NCBI RefSeq assembly: GCF_004345735.1
Contig: NZ_SLXL01000005.1
Coordinates: 110,180 to 174,179 of the forward strand
Length of the DNA: 64,000 nt
Origin: Rhodovulum adriaticum
GTDB taxonomy: Bacteria > Pseudomonadota > Alphaproteobacteria > Rhodobacterales > Rhodobacteraceae
Direction: 5' to 3'
The stretch's first letter is position 1, and every line of letters starts with the position of its first letter. Positions 9,337 through 17,195 of this stretch are shown here, piece after piece. A model generated the notes under the pieces. That model was not told the origin of the DNA. It did not search any database and saw nothing but the letters and a program-made list of their open reading frames with translations. The position numbers and the translations under genes are program-made.

Positions 9337-10064
9337 CAGGTTTCGTCAGTTTCGTCAGTTCCGGGCCGGGCGATCCCGAGCTTTTGACCCTCAAGGCCGT
9401 GGATCGCCTGAAACGCGCCGACGCGGTGCTTTTCGACGATCTGTCCTCGGGGCCGATCCTGACCCATGCGCGGGCCGGGGCCGACCTTGTGGGGGTGGGC
9501 AAGCGGGCGGGCCGGGCCTCGCCCCGGCAGGACCATGTCAGCCGGTTGCTGGTGGATTACGCCGCCACCGGACAGCGCGTGGTGCGGCTGAAATCGGGCG
9601 ATGCGGGGCTGTTCGGCCGCCTGGAAGAGGAAATCACCGCGCTGGAAGCCGCCGGCATCGGCTATGAAATCGTGCCCGGCGTCACCTCGGCCTGTGCGGC
9701 GGCGGCGGTGGCGGGCCTGCCGCTGACCCGGCGGCTGACCGCGCGGCGGGTGCAGTTCGTCACCGGCCATGACGTAACCGGCCAGTTGCCCCGCGATATC
9801 GACCTGGCGGCCCTGGCCGATCCGCATGCGACCACGGTGGTCTATATGGGGCGGCGCACCTTTCCCGACCTGGCCCGCGCGCTGATGGAGCGCGGCCTGC
9901 CCGGCGACACCCCCGCCCTGCTGGCCGAGGGCGTGACGACAGAGGCCCAGACCCTGACCCGCAGTACCGTGGCGGGGCTGGCGGCGGGCGCGCTGGATAC
10001 CGGATCGCCCGCGCCCGCGCTTATCCTTTACGGCCCCCTGGTAGGGGAGGCGGGCGATGGATGA
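9333..10064 (+). CDS. cobA: CobA, uroporphyrinogen-III C-methyltransferase
   Basis: A 243-residue SUMT that converts uroporphyrinogen III to precorrin-2, the branch point to corrinoids and sirohaem. Motifs: GPGDPELLTLKAVDRL, VLFDDLSSGPIL, VGKRAGRASPRQ, VRLKSGDAGLFGRLEEE, VPGVTSACAAAAVAGLPLT and VVYMGRRTF. It lacks a CysG reductase domain. A 10-bp tandem repeat near 9342-9361 encodes FVSFVSS just before the SAM loop, giving SSGPGD instead of the more usual GAGPGD. Start and stop overlap cobB and cobF. Confidence 0.95.
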   Translation: MTGFVSFVSSGPGDPELLTLKAVDRLKRADAVLFDDLSSGPILTHARAGADLVGVGKRAGRASPRQDHVSRLLVDYAATGQRVVRLKSGDAGLFGRLEEEITALEAAGIGYEIVPGVTSACAAAAVAGLPLTRRLTARRVQFVTGHDVTGQLPRDIDLAALADPHATTVVYMGRRTFPDLARALMERGLPGDTPALLAEGVTTEAQTLTRSTVAGLAAGALDTGSPAPALILYGPLVGEAGDG

Positions 10065-10803
10065 ACTGCTGCTGATCGGTATCGGCACCGGCAACCCCGA
10101 CCACCTGACGCTACAGGGCGTGGCGGCGATCCGGTCCGCCGATGTGATCCTGATCCCGCGCAAGGGCGCGGACAAGGCCGACCTGGCCGATCTGCGGCGC
10201 GAAATCTGCGCCGGCATTCTGGGGGACGACACCGCCCGTATCGTGGAATTCGATCTGCCCCGCCGCGCGTCCGAGGGCGATTACCTTGCCAATGTCGAGG
10301 ATTGGCACGACGCCATCGCGCAGGCCTGGACCCGGGCCATTGCCGCCACCCCCGGCCCCGCACCGCGCAAGGTGGCGCTGCTGATCTGGGGCGACCCGTC
10401 GCTGTATGACAGTTCCCTGCGCATCGCCGGGCGGCTGTCGCCCGCGCCGCAGATCACCGTCCTGCCCGGCATCACCGCATTGCAGGCCCTGTGTGCCGCC
10501 CACCGCATGCCCCTGAACCGGGTCGGAGCCCCCTTTCTGGTGACCACCGGGCGGCGGCTGCGGGAAAACGGCTGGCCTGCGGATGCGGATACGGTTGCCG
10601 TGATGCTGGACGGCAGTTGTGCCTTTACCACGCTGGACCCGGCCGGGCTGTCGATCTGGTGGGGCGCCTATCTGGGCATGCCGAACGAGCTGACCCTGTC
10701 CGGCCCGCTGGCCGACACCGCCCCCCGGATACAGGCGCTGCGGGACGAGGCCCGCGCGCGCCATGGCTGGATCATGGACATCTATCTGCTGCGCCGGGGC
10801 TGA
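10057..10803 (+). CDS. cobF: CobF, precorrin-6A synthase (deacetylating)
   Basis: A 248-residue methyltransferase that methylates C1 and releases acetate, a step specific to the oxygen-dependent cobalamin pathway. Visible motifs are GIGTGNPDHLTLQGVAAI, VILIPRKGADKADLADLR, LLIWGDPSLYDSSLRIA and VLPGITALQALCAAHRMPL. Presence of cobF together with cobZ fixes this as the aerobic route. It overlaps cobA by 8 bp at its start and the convergent 63-codon minus-strand ORF by 32 bp at its end. Confidence 0.95.
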   Translation: MDELLLIGIGTGNPDHLTLQGVAAIRSADVILIPRKGADKADLADLRREICAGILGDDTARIVEFDLPRRASEGDYLANVEDWHDAIAQAWTRAIAATPGPAPRKVALLIWGDPSLYDSSLRIAGRLSPAPQITVLPGITALQALCAAHRMPLNRVGAPFLVTTGRRLRENGWPADADTVAVMLDGSCAFTTLDPAGLSIWWGAYLGMPNELTLSGPLADTAPRIQALRDEARARHGWIMDIYLLRRG

Positions 10804-10963
10804 TGGCCCCGTCCGCCGCAGCCTTGGCCGGATCGTTTTCGCCACTGGCCGGCGGCGTGCGCCGGGGCGGTTCTGCGCGCGGGTCCAGATCGGGGCGCGG
10901 CCCCAGGCCCGGCACCAGCGTCAGCGCCAGTGCGGCGGTCATCATATTGCCGTGAAACAACAT
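10772..10963 (-). CDS. Small ORF behind a cobalamin riboswitch, unknown function
   Basis: A 63-residue ORF that I do not recognise. The ATG at 10963 has a purine-rich site (AAGGAACCGAAAG) just upstream and lies about 145 nt downstream of cobalamin riboswitch 1 on the same strand. The N-terminus MLFHGNMMTAALALTLVPGLG is hydrophobic and could be a weak signal or a short membrane segment; the rest is Pro/Ala-rich and without Cys except near the end. Its 3' end overlaps cobF convergently. It could be a small riboswitch-regulated membrane protein, or the remnant of a lost cobalt-transport gene. Nothing in the sequence decides this. Confidence 0.45.
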   Translation of the reverse strand: MLFHGNMMTAALALTLVPGLGPRPDLDPRAEPPRRTPPASGENDPAKAAADGAISPGAADRCP

Positions 10964-11415
10964 CTTTCGGTTCCTTTCATCGGTGGCGGCAAAAGGGCCG
11001 CACGCAGAAAGGACGAAGGGGGATCGAAGGCACGAACAGGCCACGCAGGCCGATCCGGGCCAGACGCGCACCCCGGCGTCCGGTGGAGACCGCGCGGATT
11101 GCACGCGGGCGATTGGCAGGTCTCCTGGCTGGCGGGTCGTTGCCTGGCTGGCCTTCCCGGGGTGGTCCCAGTGGCATACCTCAGCCGTGCTACCGCTTAC
11201 AGTTGCGGGGGCAGCCGCGGCGTTGCACCTGTCGGTGCGCACCGCGTTCCCTTTTCACCTCTGCCCGCCGGGCGCGCAGAGGAACCAATCGCATCGCCAT
11301 CTTTCCGGGCACGGCCAGCCCCGTCAACCTTGTTGGCCGGGGCGTGACCGCGCGCCGCGCATGGCTTGACACCTTGGCGCGCGGGCCGCATTCCCATTGG
11401 TTCAGGAGATGCGCG
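10964..11415. other. Intergenic region between the riboswitch ORF and cobQ
   Basis: About 450 bp holding riboswitch 1 (minus strand) and, between it and the ORF, a leader of about 145 nt with no recognisable protein. The forward promoter of cobQ must lie in the right part, next to or inside the riboswitch promoter region; I see no convincing -35/-10 pair by eye. CAGGAG at 11403-11408 is the ribosome binding site for cobQ. Confidence 0.6.
11109..11292 (-). promoter_or_regulatory. Cobalamin (AdoCbl) riboswitch 1
   Basis: On the minus strand the conserved elements appear in order: GAAAAGGGAA, a GC-rich P4-like hairpin, GCTGCCCCCGCAACTGTAAG, the B12-box core GCCACTGGG, GGGAAGGCC and AGGAGACCTGCC. 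The ends GCGATTGG (minus-strand 5' side, 11285-11292) and CCAATCGC (11109-11116) pair perfectly as an 8-bp P1 stem. It points at the 63-codon ORF and away from cobQ, so it cannot control the divergent cobQ genes directly. Confidence 0.93.
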
Positions 11416-12990
11416 ATGACCTACGACCTGCCCCCCGACGACGCCCCGCCGCCGATGCCGGACATCTCGGTCCCGATCCTTGATCCGGCGCCGCGCCGCG
11501 CGGGCCGGGCGCTGATGATCCAGGGTACCAGTTCCGATGTCGGCAAAAGCCTGCTGGTCGCGGGGCTGTGCCGGGCCTATGCGCGGCGGGGCCTGCGCGT
11601 GGCGCCGTTCAAGGCGCAGAACATGTCCAACAACGCCGCCGTGACGGTGGACAGCGATCTGCCCCCCGGCCCCGACGGCACCGCGCCCGGGGGCGAGATC
11701 GGGCGCGCGCAGGCGTTGCAGGCGCGGGCGGCGGGGCTGCCACCGTCGATCCACATGAACCCGGTGCTGTTAAAGCCGCAGGCGATGGTCGGCTCGCAGG
11801 TGGTGCTGCGGGGGCGCGCTTTGGGCAACTGGCCCGCGCGGCATTACCACGGGCTGAAACCCCTGCTGCTGCCCGCGGTGCTGGACAGTTACCGCCGGGT
11901 CGCCGCCCAGGCCGACCTGGTGCTGGTCGAGGGCGCAGGCGCGGGCACCGAAACCTGGCTGCGCCATTGCGACATCACCAACATGCGCCTGGCCGCCGAG
12001 GCCGATTTGCCCGTGGTGCTGCTGACCGATAACGACCGGGGCGGGGCGATGGCCGCCATGGTGGGCAGCTGGCTGCTGCATACCGAGGACGAGCGCGCCC
12101 GCATCAAGGGCTATATCATCAACAAATTTCGCGGCTATTTCTCGCTTTACGAACCGGCCTGCGAAACGATCACGCAAACCACCGGCTGGCCGCTGCTGGG
12201 GGTGGCCCGCTGGTTCGACGCGGCAACCCAGTTGCCCGCCGAGGATGCGCTGGCGCTGGAACGGCCGCAGGCGGGCGGCGGGGCCGGACTGGTGATCGCG
12301 GTGCCGCAGATCGCGCGGATGGCCAATTTCGACGATCTGGACCCGCTATCGGCCGAACCCGGCGTCGATCTGCGCTGGGTCCGCCCCGGCCAGCCCATCC
12401 CGGCAGAGGCCGATGTGGTTCTGCTGCCGGGGTCCAAGACGACACGGCCCGCGCTGGACTCGCTCCGCCAGAATGGCTGGGATATCGACATCGCCGCCCA
12501 TGTGCGGCGCGGCGGGCGCGTCGTGGGGATTTGCGCAGGCTTCCAGATGCTGGGCCGCGTGGTGCGCGACCCCGACGGGATAGAGGGGGCGCCGGGCGAA
12601 ACGCCGGGGCTGGGCCTGCTGGATATCGAAACCACCATCGGCGGTGACAAGAAACTGATCGAGATCGACGCAACGGATACGGCCAGCGGCGTGCGGGTCA
12701 CCGGGTACGAGATGCACATGGGCCGGACCGATGGCCCCGGCCTGTCGCGCCCCTGGCTGCGCCTGAACGGGGTTGATGAGGGCGCGGTTTCCCCCGATGG
12801 GCGGGTGATGGGCGGCTATGTTCACGGCATCTTTGGCGCAGACAGCTATCGCCGCCACTGGTTGCAGGCGATGGGCGGGCGGGCCTCTGGCCTGGATTAC
12901 GAGGCGCAGGTCGAGGCCGCGTTGGACGCGCTGGCCGACCAATTGGAAACCGATCTGGATCTGGACGCGCTGTTGGCGCTGGCGACATGA
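11416..12990 (+). CDS. cobQ: CobQ, adenosylcobyric acid synthase (copy 1)
   Basis: A 524-residue amidase that adds four amide groups to adenosylcobyrinic acid a,c-diamide. It has the ATPase motif GTSSDVGKSLLVAGLCRAY near residue 35, FKAQNMSNNAAVT, the GATase nucleophile in GICAGFQMLGR (Cys about residue 373), VLLPGSKTT and the C-terminal GGYVHGIFG histidine. Relative to copy 2 it has an N-terminal extension of about 28 residues and an insertion DSDLPPGPDGTAPG before GGEIGRAQ. The ATG at 11416 has CAGGAG 8 bp upstream. Its stop overlaps the start of copy 2 by 4 bp. Confidence 0.93.
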   Translation: MTYDLPPDDAPPPMPDISVPILDPAPRRAGRALMIQGTSSDVGKSLLVAGLCRAYARRGLRVAPFKAQNMSNNAAVTVDSDLPPGPDGTAPGGEIGRAQALQARAAGLPPSIHMNPVLLKPQAMVGSQVVLRGRALGNWPARHYHGLKPLLLPAVLDSYRRVAAQADLVLVEGAGAGTETWLRHCDITNMRLAAEADLPVVLLTDNDRGGAMAAMVGSWLLHTEDERARIKGYIINKFRGYFSLYEPACETITQTTGWPLLGVARWFDAATQLPAEDALALERPQAGGGAGLVIAVPQIARMANFDDLDPLSAEPGVDLRWVRPGQPIPAEADVVLLPGSKTTRPALDSLRQNGWDIDIAAHVRRGGRVVGICAGFQMLGRVVRDPDGIEGAPGETPGLGLLDIETTIGGDKKLIEIDATDTASGVRVTGYEMHMGRTDGPGLSRPWLRLNGVDEGAVSPDGRVMGGYVHGIFGADSYRRHWLQAMGGRASGLDYEAQVEAALDALADQLETDLDLDALLALAT

Positions 12991-14441
12991 CCGCGCGACG
13001 GTTGATGGTGCTGGGCACCGGGTCGGATGTGGGTAAAAGCCTGCTGGTCGCGGGGCTGGCGCGCGCCTATGCCCGGCGGGGGCTGAAGGTCGCCCCCTTC
13101 AAGGCGCAGAACATGTCGAACAACGCCGCCGTGACGGCGGATGGGGGCGAGATCGGGCGCGCCCAGGCGTTGCAGGCGCGCGCGGCGGGGGTGCCGCTGT
13201 CGGTGCACATGAACCCGGTGCTGCTGAAGCCCGAAACAGACGTGGACGCGCAGGTGGTGGTGCAGGGGCGTGTGCTGGGCCGCTATTCGGCCAGCGCCTA
13301 TCAACGGCTAAAGCCAGAATTGCGGCAGGCGGTCTGCGACAGCCTGAACACGCTTTCGGAAACGCACGACCTGGTGCTGGTCGAGGGCGCGGGCAGCGGG
13401 GCGGAACGCTACCTGCGGCCGCAGGATATTTCCAACATGGGGCTGGCAGAGGCGGCGGATTTGCCCGTCCTGCTGGTCGCCGATGAATCGCGCGGGGGCG
13501 TCACCGCCGCCGCCATCGGGCACCACCGTTTGTGGACCGCCACCGAACGTGCCCGCGTGGCCGGTGTGGTGGTGAACAAGTTCCGCGGCGACCCCGCCGT
13601 GTTTGCCCCCGCAGCCGATGACATCCGGACCGAAACCGGCTGGCCCGTGCTGGGGCTTGTGCGCTGGTCGCAGGCCGCCCGCGCCCTGCCCGAAGAGGAT
13701 TCGCTGGGCTACGGGCGGGCGCGCGGTGCGGGCGGCGGGTTGGTCATCGCGGTGCCGGAACTGCCCCGTATGGCCAATTTCGACGATCTGGACCCGCTGG
13801 CCGCCGAACCCGGGGTGGAGCTGCGCTGGATTCGCCCCGGTCAGCCGATCCCGGCAGAAGCCGATGTGGTGCTGCTGTTGGGCTCCAAGGCCACGCGCGC
13901 CGCGCTGCAGGCCCTGCACGATGAGGGCTGGGAGATCGACATTCGCGCCCATCTGCGGCGTGGCGGGCGTGTCGCGGGGCTGTGCGCGGGGTTCCAAATG
14001 CTGGGCCGCGTGGTGCGCGACCCTGATGGGGTAGAGGGACCGCCAGGTGAAACGCAGGGGCTGGGCCTGCTGGAGGTCGATACCACCATCGGCGGGGGAA
14101 AGCGGCTGGTGGAAATCGTTGCCACGGACTCGATCAGCGGGGCGCGGGTGGCGGGCTATGAAATGCACATGGGGCGTACGGACGGTCCCGGCCTGTCGCG
14201 CCCCTGGCTGCGCCTGGACGGTCGGGCCGAGGGTGCGGTGTCACCCGATGGCCGCGTGATGGGCTGCTACCTGCACGGCCTGTTCGGCGCGGACGACTTT
14301 CGCGCGCATTGGCTGCGGGCCATGGGCGCGGTGGCGGGAGAGCAGAACCACGCCGCCCGGCTGGACGCGGCGCTCGACGCGTTTGCCGACGATATAGCGG
14401 CCGATCTGGACCTGGACGCGCTGGCCGCGCACGCGCGCTAG
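12987..14441 (+). CDS. cobQ: CobQ, adenosylcobyric acid synthase (tandem copy 2)
   Basis: A 484-residue paralogue of the preceding gene, similar along its whole length at both protein and DNA level, so it is a true tandem duplication. It has GTGSDVGKS near residue 10, FKAQNMSNNAAVTADGGEIG without the copy-1 insertion, the GATase Cys in GLCAGFQMLGR and the C-terminal GCYLHGLFG histidine. One difference stands out: the conserved LPGSK loop of the family is LLGSK here. The catalytic Cys and His remain, so it may be active. It is translationally coupled to copy 1 (ATGA overlap). Copy 2 is nearer the usual CobQ length. Confidence 0.92.
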   Translation: MTARRLMVLGTGSDVGKSLLVAGLARAYARRGLKVAPFKAQNMSNNAAVTADGGEIGRAQALQARAAGVPLSVHMNPVLLKPETDVDAQVVVQGRVLGRYSASAYQRLKPELRQAVCDSLNTLSETHDLVLVEGAGSGAERYLRPQDISNMGLAEAADLPVLLVADESRGGVTAAAIGHHRLWTATERARVAGVVVNKFRGDPAVFAPAADDIRTETGWPVLGLVRWSQAARALPEEDSLGYGRARGAGGGLVIAVPELPRMANFDDLDPLAAEPGVELRWIRPGQPIPAEADVVLLLGSKATRAALQALHDEGWEIDIRAHLRRGGRVAGLCAGFQMLGRVVRDPDGVEGPPGETQGLGLLEVDTTIGGGKRLVEIVATDSISGARVAGYEMHMGRTDGPGLSRPWLRLDGRAEGAVSPDGRVMGCYLHGLFGADDFRAHWLRAMGAVAGEQNHAARLDAALDAFADDIAADLDLDALAAHAR

Positions 14442-14585
14442 CGGCACAGCCTGCCGATCCCCCCCGCGACGGAATCCGCCCGCGCCCGCGTTTCATAGGT
14501 ATGCTGCCCGGTCCGTGGACTGCAGGAGCAAGGGGGTCGGGGGAGCGCGGCCCTCCCATACCGATCGCAAATGGAAGGACATCCC

Positions 14586-15041
14586 GTGAAAACACCGATG
14601 ATCGCCGCTGTTGCCATTGCCCTGGGACTGACCGGGGCAACCGGTGCCGGTGCGCAGGGTGCGCCGCTTTTGAAATGCCGCCCCGGCGACACGAACTGTC
14701 AGCAACAGCAACAGCCGGGCAGCGCCGCCCAACCCGGCCAGAAGACGAAACCCGCCGCGACCCAAGACCATTCCGCAAAGGCAAAGGCACCCGGCACAGC
14801 CGCCCCGCGCGCGCAGGCCGAAACGCGCGTGCCCAAGGGAAAGGCCGCCCAGCCTGACAGCCCCCGCGTGGGCGACAGCGCCAAGCATGCCAAGCATTTC
14901 CAACGGGCCGAACGCAGCCGCTTGCCCGAACCGCCGCAGGGGCGGGAATACCGGGTGGTGAACGACAACCTTGTGCTTGTGGACAAGGAAACGATGCGGA
15001 TCGTCGCCATCGTAGGGGTGCTGAGCGCGCTGTTCGACTGA
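14586..15041 (+). CDS. Small secreted RcnB-like protein
   Basis: A 151-residue exported protein. I chose the GTG at 14586 because GGAAGG lies 7 bp upstream and it gives a clean signal peptide (KTPMIAAVAIALGLTGATG, cleavage likely after AGA); the ATG at 14571 overlaps that binding site. The mature part begins with a short Cys pair (KCRPGDTNC), a Gln-rich and Lys/Ala/Pro-rich low-complexity middle and a C-terminal block REYRVVNDNLVLVDKETMRIVAIVG like that of RcnB/YpeB-type periplasmic proteins. RcnB takes part in nickel/cobalt homeostasis in enterobacteria; a cobalt link here is an inference from its place in the cob cluster. Confidence 0.6.
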   Translation: MKTPMIAAVAIALGLTGATGAGAQGAPLLKCRPGDTNCQQQQQPGSAAQPGQKTKPAATQDHSAKAKAPGTAAPRAQAETRVPKGKAAQPDSPRVGDSAKHAKHFQRAERSRLPEPPQGREYRVVNDNLVLVDKETMRIVAIVGVLSALFD

Positions 15042-15058
15042 CGGGAAAGACCCCGGCG

Positions 15059-15406
15059 TTATTCCTCGCCGTCCTCTTGCCCCGGCGGGCGGGGGCGGCG
15101 CACCGGCGGGTCGGTCTGTTCATGGCCGGACCAGACCACCGGATATTCCAGCCAGCGCTGGATAAAGTTCCAGGACTGGTGATAGCCATCATGGGGCAGC
15201 GTGCAGGAAGAGCAATCCTTGCGTTTCACCCCGTTCTTGTCGGTGAACACCTCGTAGGGGCCGGGGCACTCATAGGCGATCAGGGGGCAGTAGCAGAACA
15301 GGCAGTTGAATTCCCGCTGCACCCCTTGGTGGCAGGGCAGGAAGGGGCAGGTCTTGTTCGTGAACCCCTTGAAGCCCTCGTTCGTCGTCGTGTCCTTGGG
15401 TTGCAT
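15059..15406 (-). CDS. Cysteine-rich small-domain protein (cob-associated)
   Basis: A 115-residue protein with ten or so cysteines arranged as TCPFLPCH, NCLFCYCPL, YECPG and DCSSCTLPH, followed by HDGYHQSWNFIQRWLEYP. This matches the Cys-rich small-domain family often found next to or fused to cobalamin genes; the Cys pattern suggests a metal or Fe-S site. AAGGAG lies 9 bp before the ATG at 15406. Cobalamin riboswitch 2 sits about 150 nt upstream on the same strand, so expression should fall when AdoCbl is plentiful. The biochemical role is unknown. Confidence 0.85.
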   Translation of the reverse strand: MQPKDTTTNEGFKGFTNKTCPFLPCHQGVQREFNCLFCYCPLIAYECPGPYEVFTDKNGVKRKDCSSCTLPHDGYHQSWNFIQRWLEYPVVWSGHEQTDPPVRRPRPPGQEDGEE

Positions 15407-15553
15407 GGGGGCAACTCCTTTCCGGCGTTCGGTCCCTTGCCGTGCATTCCCCGCACGGACCGTCGGGCACCGCAGCACCCCGCGAGGCGGGGCGCGGTTC
15501 TGACCCGGGGGCAGCGCGGCGGAGCGCATCAGGCCGCCCGGGGTCGGTTCGCT

Positions 15554-15713
15554 GTTCTGGCAGGTCTCCTGGCTTGCGGGTCGGGGCCGGTCCGCCCGCC
15601 TTCCCGGCCGGGGCCGGTGGCGTTCGGGGCGACGGCTCGCCGCTGACAGTTGCGGGGGCAGCGCCGGATTTGCACCGGCTTCCCTTTTCACACCCTTGCG
15701 GGCGCACCAGAAC
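15554..15713 (-). promoter_or_regulatory. Cobalamin (AdoCbl) riboswitch 2
   Basis: Minus-strand reading gives GTGAAAAGGGAAGCCGGTGC, GCGCTGCCCCCGCAACTGTC, GCCACCGG in the B12-box position, GGGAAGGCGG and AGGAGACCTGCC in canonical order. P1 is formed by GTTCTGG (5' side, 15707-15713) with CCAGAAC (15554-15560). It reads into the Cys-rich small protein at 15406. It lies directly downstream of cobU on the same strand, so cobU read-through transcripts would also contain it. Confidence 0.93.
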
Positions 15714-15759
15714 GGATCAACAGGTGGCGCGCGGTGCCCGGCCTGTCAAGCGGCGCGGA

Positions 15760-16266
15760 TCACTTCACCCGCAGCGGCAGGCCCGAGACAACGAATTCAA
15801 CCTCATCCGCGACCTGGGCGACACGCTGGTTCAGCCACCCCTGGGCATCGCGGAAATCGCGCGCCAGCGCGTTGTCGGGCACGATGCCCATCCCAACCTC
15901 GTTGGAGACCAGCACGACCGGGCTGGCCTGCCGTGCCAGCGCGCCGGTCAACGCCGCGGCCTGGGGTTCCCAGTCGCGCCCGTCAAACATCAGGTTGGAC
16001 AGCCACAGCGTCAGGCAATCGACCAGCCGAGGGCCGCGCCCGTCCGTGCGATCCAGCGCGCCGACCAGGTCGAACGGCTCTTCGACCGTGTCCCAACCGG
16101 CACCGCGATCGGCAATGTGGCGGGCGATGCGGGCGCGCATCTCGTCGTCGCTGGGCCGGGCGGTGGCGATATAGACAGGGGCACCGGGCAAGGCGCGGGT
16201 GCGCGCCTCGGCATGGCTGCTCTTGCCCGAGCGGGCACCGCCGGTAACAAGGATGACAGGGGGCAC
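15760..16266 (-). CDS. cobU: CobU/CobP, adenosylcobinamide kinase / cobinamide-phosphate guanylyltransferase
   Basis: A 168-residue bifunctional enzyme of the nucleotide-loop pathway. P-loop: VTGGARSGKSSHAEAR; other motifs are YIATARPSDDEMRARIARH, the VDCLTLWLSNLMF segment and VVLVSNEVGMGIVPDNALARDFRD, all diagnostic. I chose the GTG at 16266 (GGAG 6 bp upstream, family-typical length); an ATG at 16302 would add 12 residues. It is divergent from the threonine kinase gene at 16356 and is followed by riboswitch 2. Confidence 0.93.
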   Translation of the reverse strand: MPPVILVTGGARSGKSSHAEARTRALPGAPVYIATARPSDDEMRARIARHIADRGAGWDTVEEPFDLVGALDRTDGRGPRLVDCLTLWLSNLMFDGRDWEPQAAALTGALARQASPVVLVSNEVGMGIVPDNALARDFRDAQGWLNQRVAQVADEVEFVVSGLPLRVK

Positions 16267-16355
16267 GGGATGCTCCGCTTCGGTTGCGAGAGCCCGTTGC
16301 ATAGCCCGGCGGGGGATGCCATTCAATCGGCTTGCAGCCTTCCGGGAACCCGCTG

Positions 16356-17195
16356 ATGCCCCCTCGCCCCCTGCCCGCCCCGATTCACGCCCGCGTCGCC
16401 GGCCATTTCGGCGAGTTGGTGCAGGGCCGCCTGGGGCCATCGGGGCCTGTCGCGCTGGTCACGCTGCCCTGCCCGGTGCTGGCGGTGCACGCGGCCTGGC
16501 GGCCGGGGCCGGGGTTCGGCCTGTGGCAGGGCGCCCACCCGGTGCTGGGGCGGGGCGATCTGGCCCGGCTGTTCGCGCTGCTGGGGGCCGGGGCGGCGCG
16601 CGGGCGCTGGCGGCTGCATACCCAGATGCCGCCGGGCGGGGGGGCCGGGGCCTCGACCGCGGCGCGGCTGGCGGTGCTGCGCTGCCTGGCGGGCGGCGCG
16701 CTGCCCCCCGCGACAGAGGCCGCGTTCTGCCTGGCGCTGGAGGGGGCAAGCGACCCGCTGATGCTGCCCGCGCCGGGGCAGGTGCTGTGGGCCCCGCGCG
16801 AAGGCCGGATCATCGCCCCCCTGCCCGCCTTGCCCACGATAGAGGTCATCGGCGGCTTTGCCGGGCCGGGGCTGCGCACCGACGCGCTGGACACACGCTT
16901 TGCCGATATCGCCGATCTGGTGGCAGGGCTGCACGCCGGACCCGACCGCGCCGATCTGGGCCGGATCGCCAGCGAAAGCGCGCGGCGCAACCACGCCCTG
17001 CGCGGCGCCCCCGATCCGGCGCCGCTGATAGCGGCGGGGCGCGAGATGGGCGCCCTGGGCGTGGCGGTGGCGCATACCGGCACCGCGCAGGCGCTGCTGT
17101 TCGCGCCGGGCACGGTGCCGGACGCGGCGGCGGGGACGCTGCGCGCGCTTGGGCTGACGCATATCACCGCCTTTCGCAGCGGGGGGAAAACATGA
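16356..17195 (+). CDS. bluE: GHMP-type L-threonine kinase for the aminopropanol arm (BluE/PduX-like)
   Basis: A 279-residue GHMP-fold kinase: VAGHFGELVQGRLGPSGPVAL at the N-terminus, the ATP loop PPGGGAGASTAARLAVL near residue 90 and a C-terminal AHTGTAQALLFAPGT. PduX-type kinases make L-threonine phosphate, which is decarboxylated by the CobC/CobD-type PLP enzyme to the aminopropanol phosphate linker. Rhodobacterales are reported to use the kinase BluE for this, and the next two genes (cobD, cobC) act on the product, so I infer that role. Start at the ATG 16356; an upstream TTG at 16332 is possible. Overlaps cobD by 4 bp. Confidence 0.8.
   Translation: MPPRPLPAPIHARVAGHFGELVQGRLGPSGPVALVTLPCPVLAVHAAWRPGPGFGLWQGAHPVLGRGDLARLFALLGAGAARGRWRLHTQMPPGGGAGASTAARLAVLRCLAGGALPPATEAAFCLALEGASDPLMLPAPGQVLWAPREGRIIAPLPALPTIEVIGGFAGPGLRTDALDTRFADIADLVAGLHAGPDRADLGRIASESARRNHALRGAPDPAPLIAAGREMGALGVAVAHTGTAQALLFAPGTVPDAAAGTLRALGLTHITAFRSGGKT

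Noticed and set aside
11109..11415. Riboswitch control of the cobQ pair
   Set aside because: The conserved elements read only on the minus strand, opposite to cobQ; only an indirect effect is possible.
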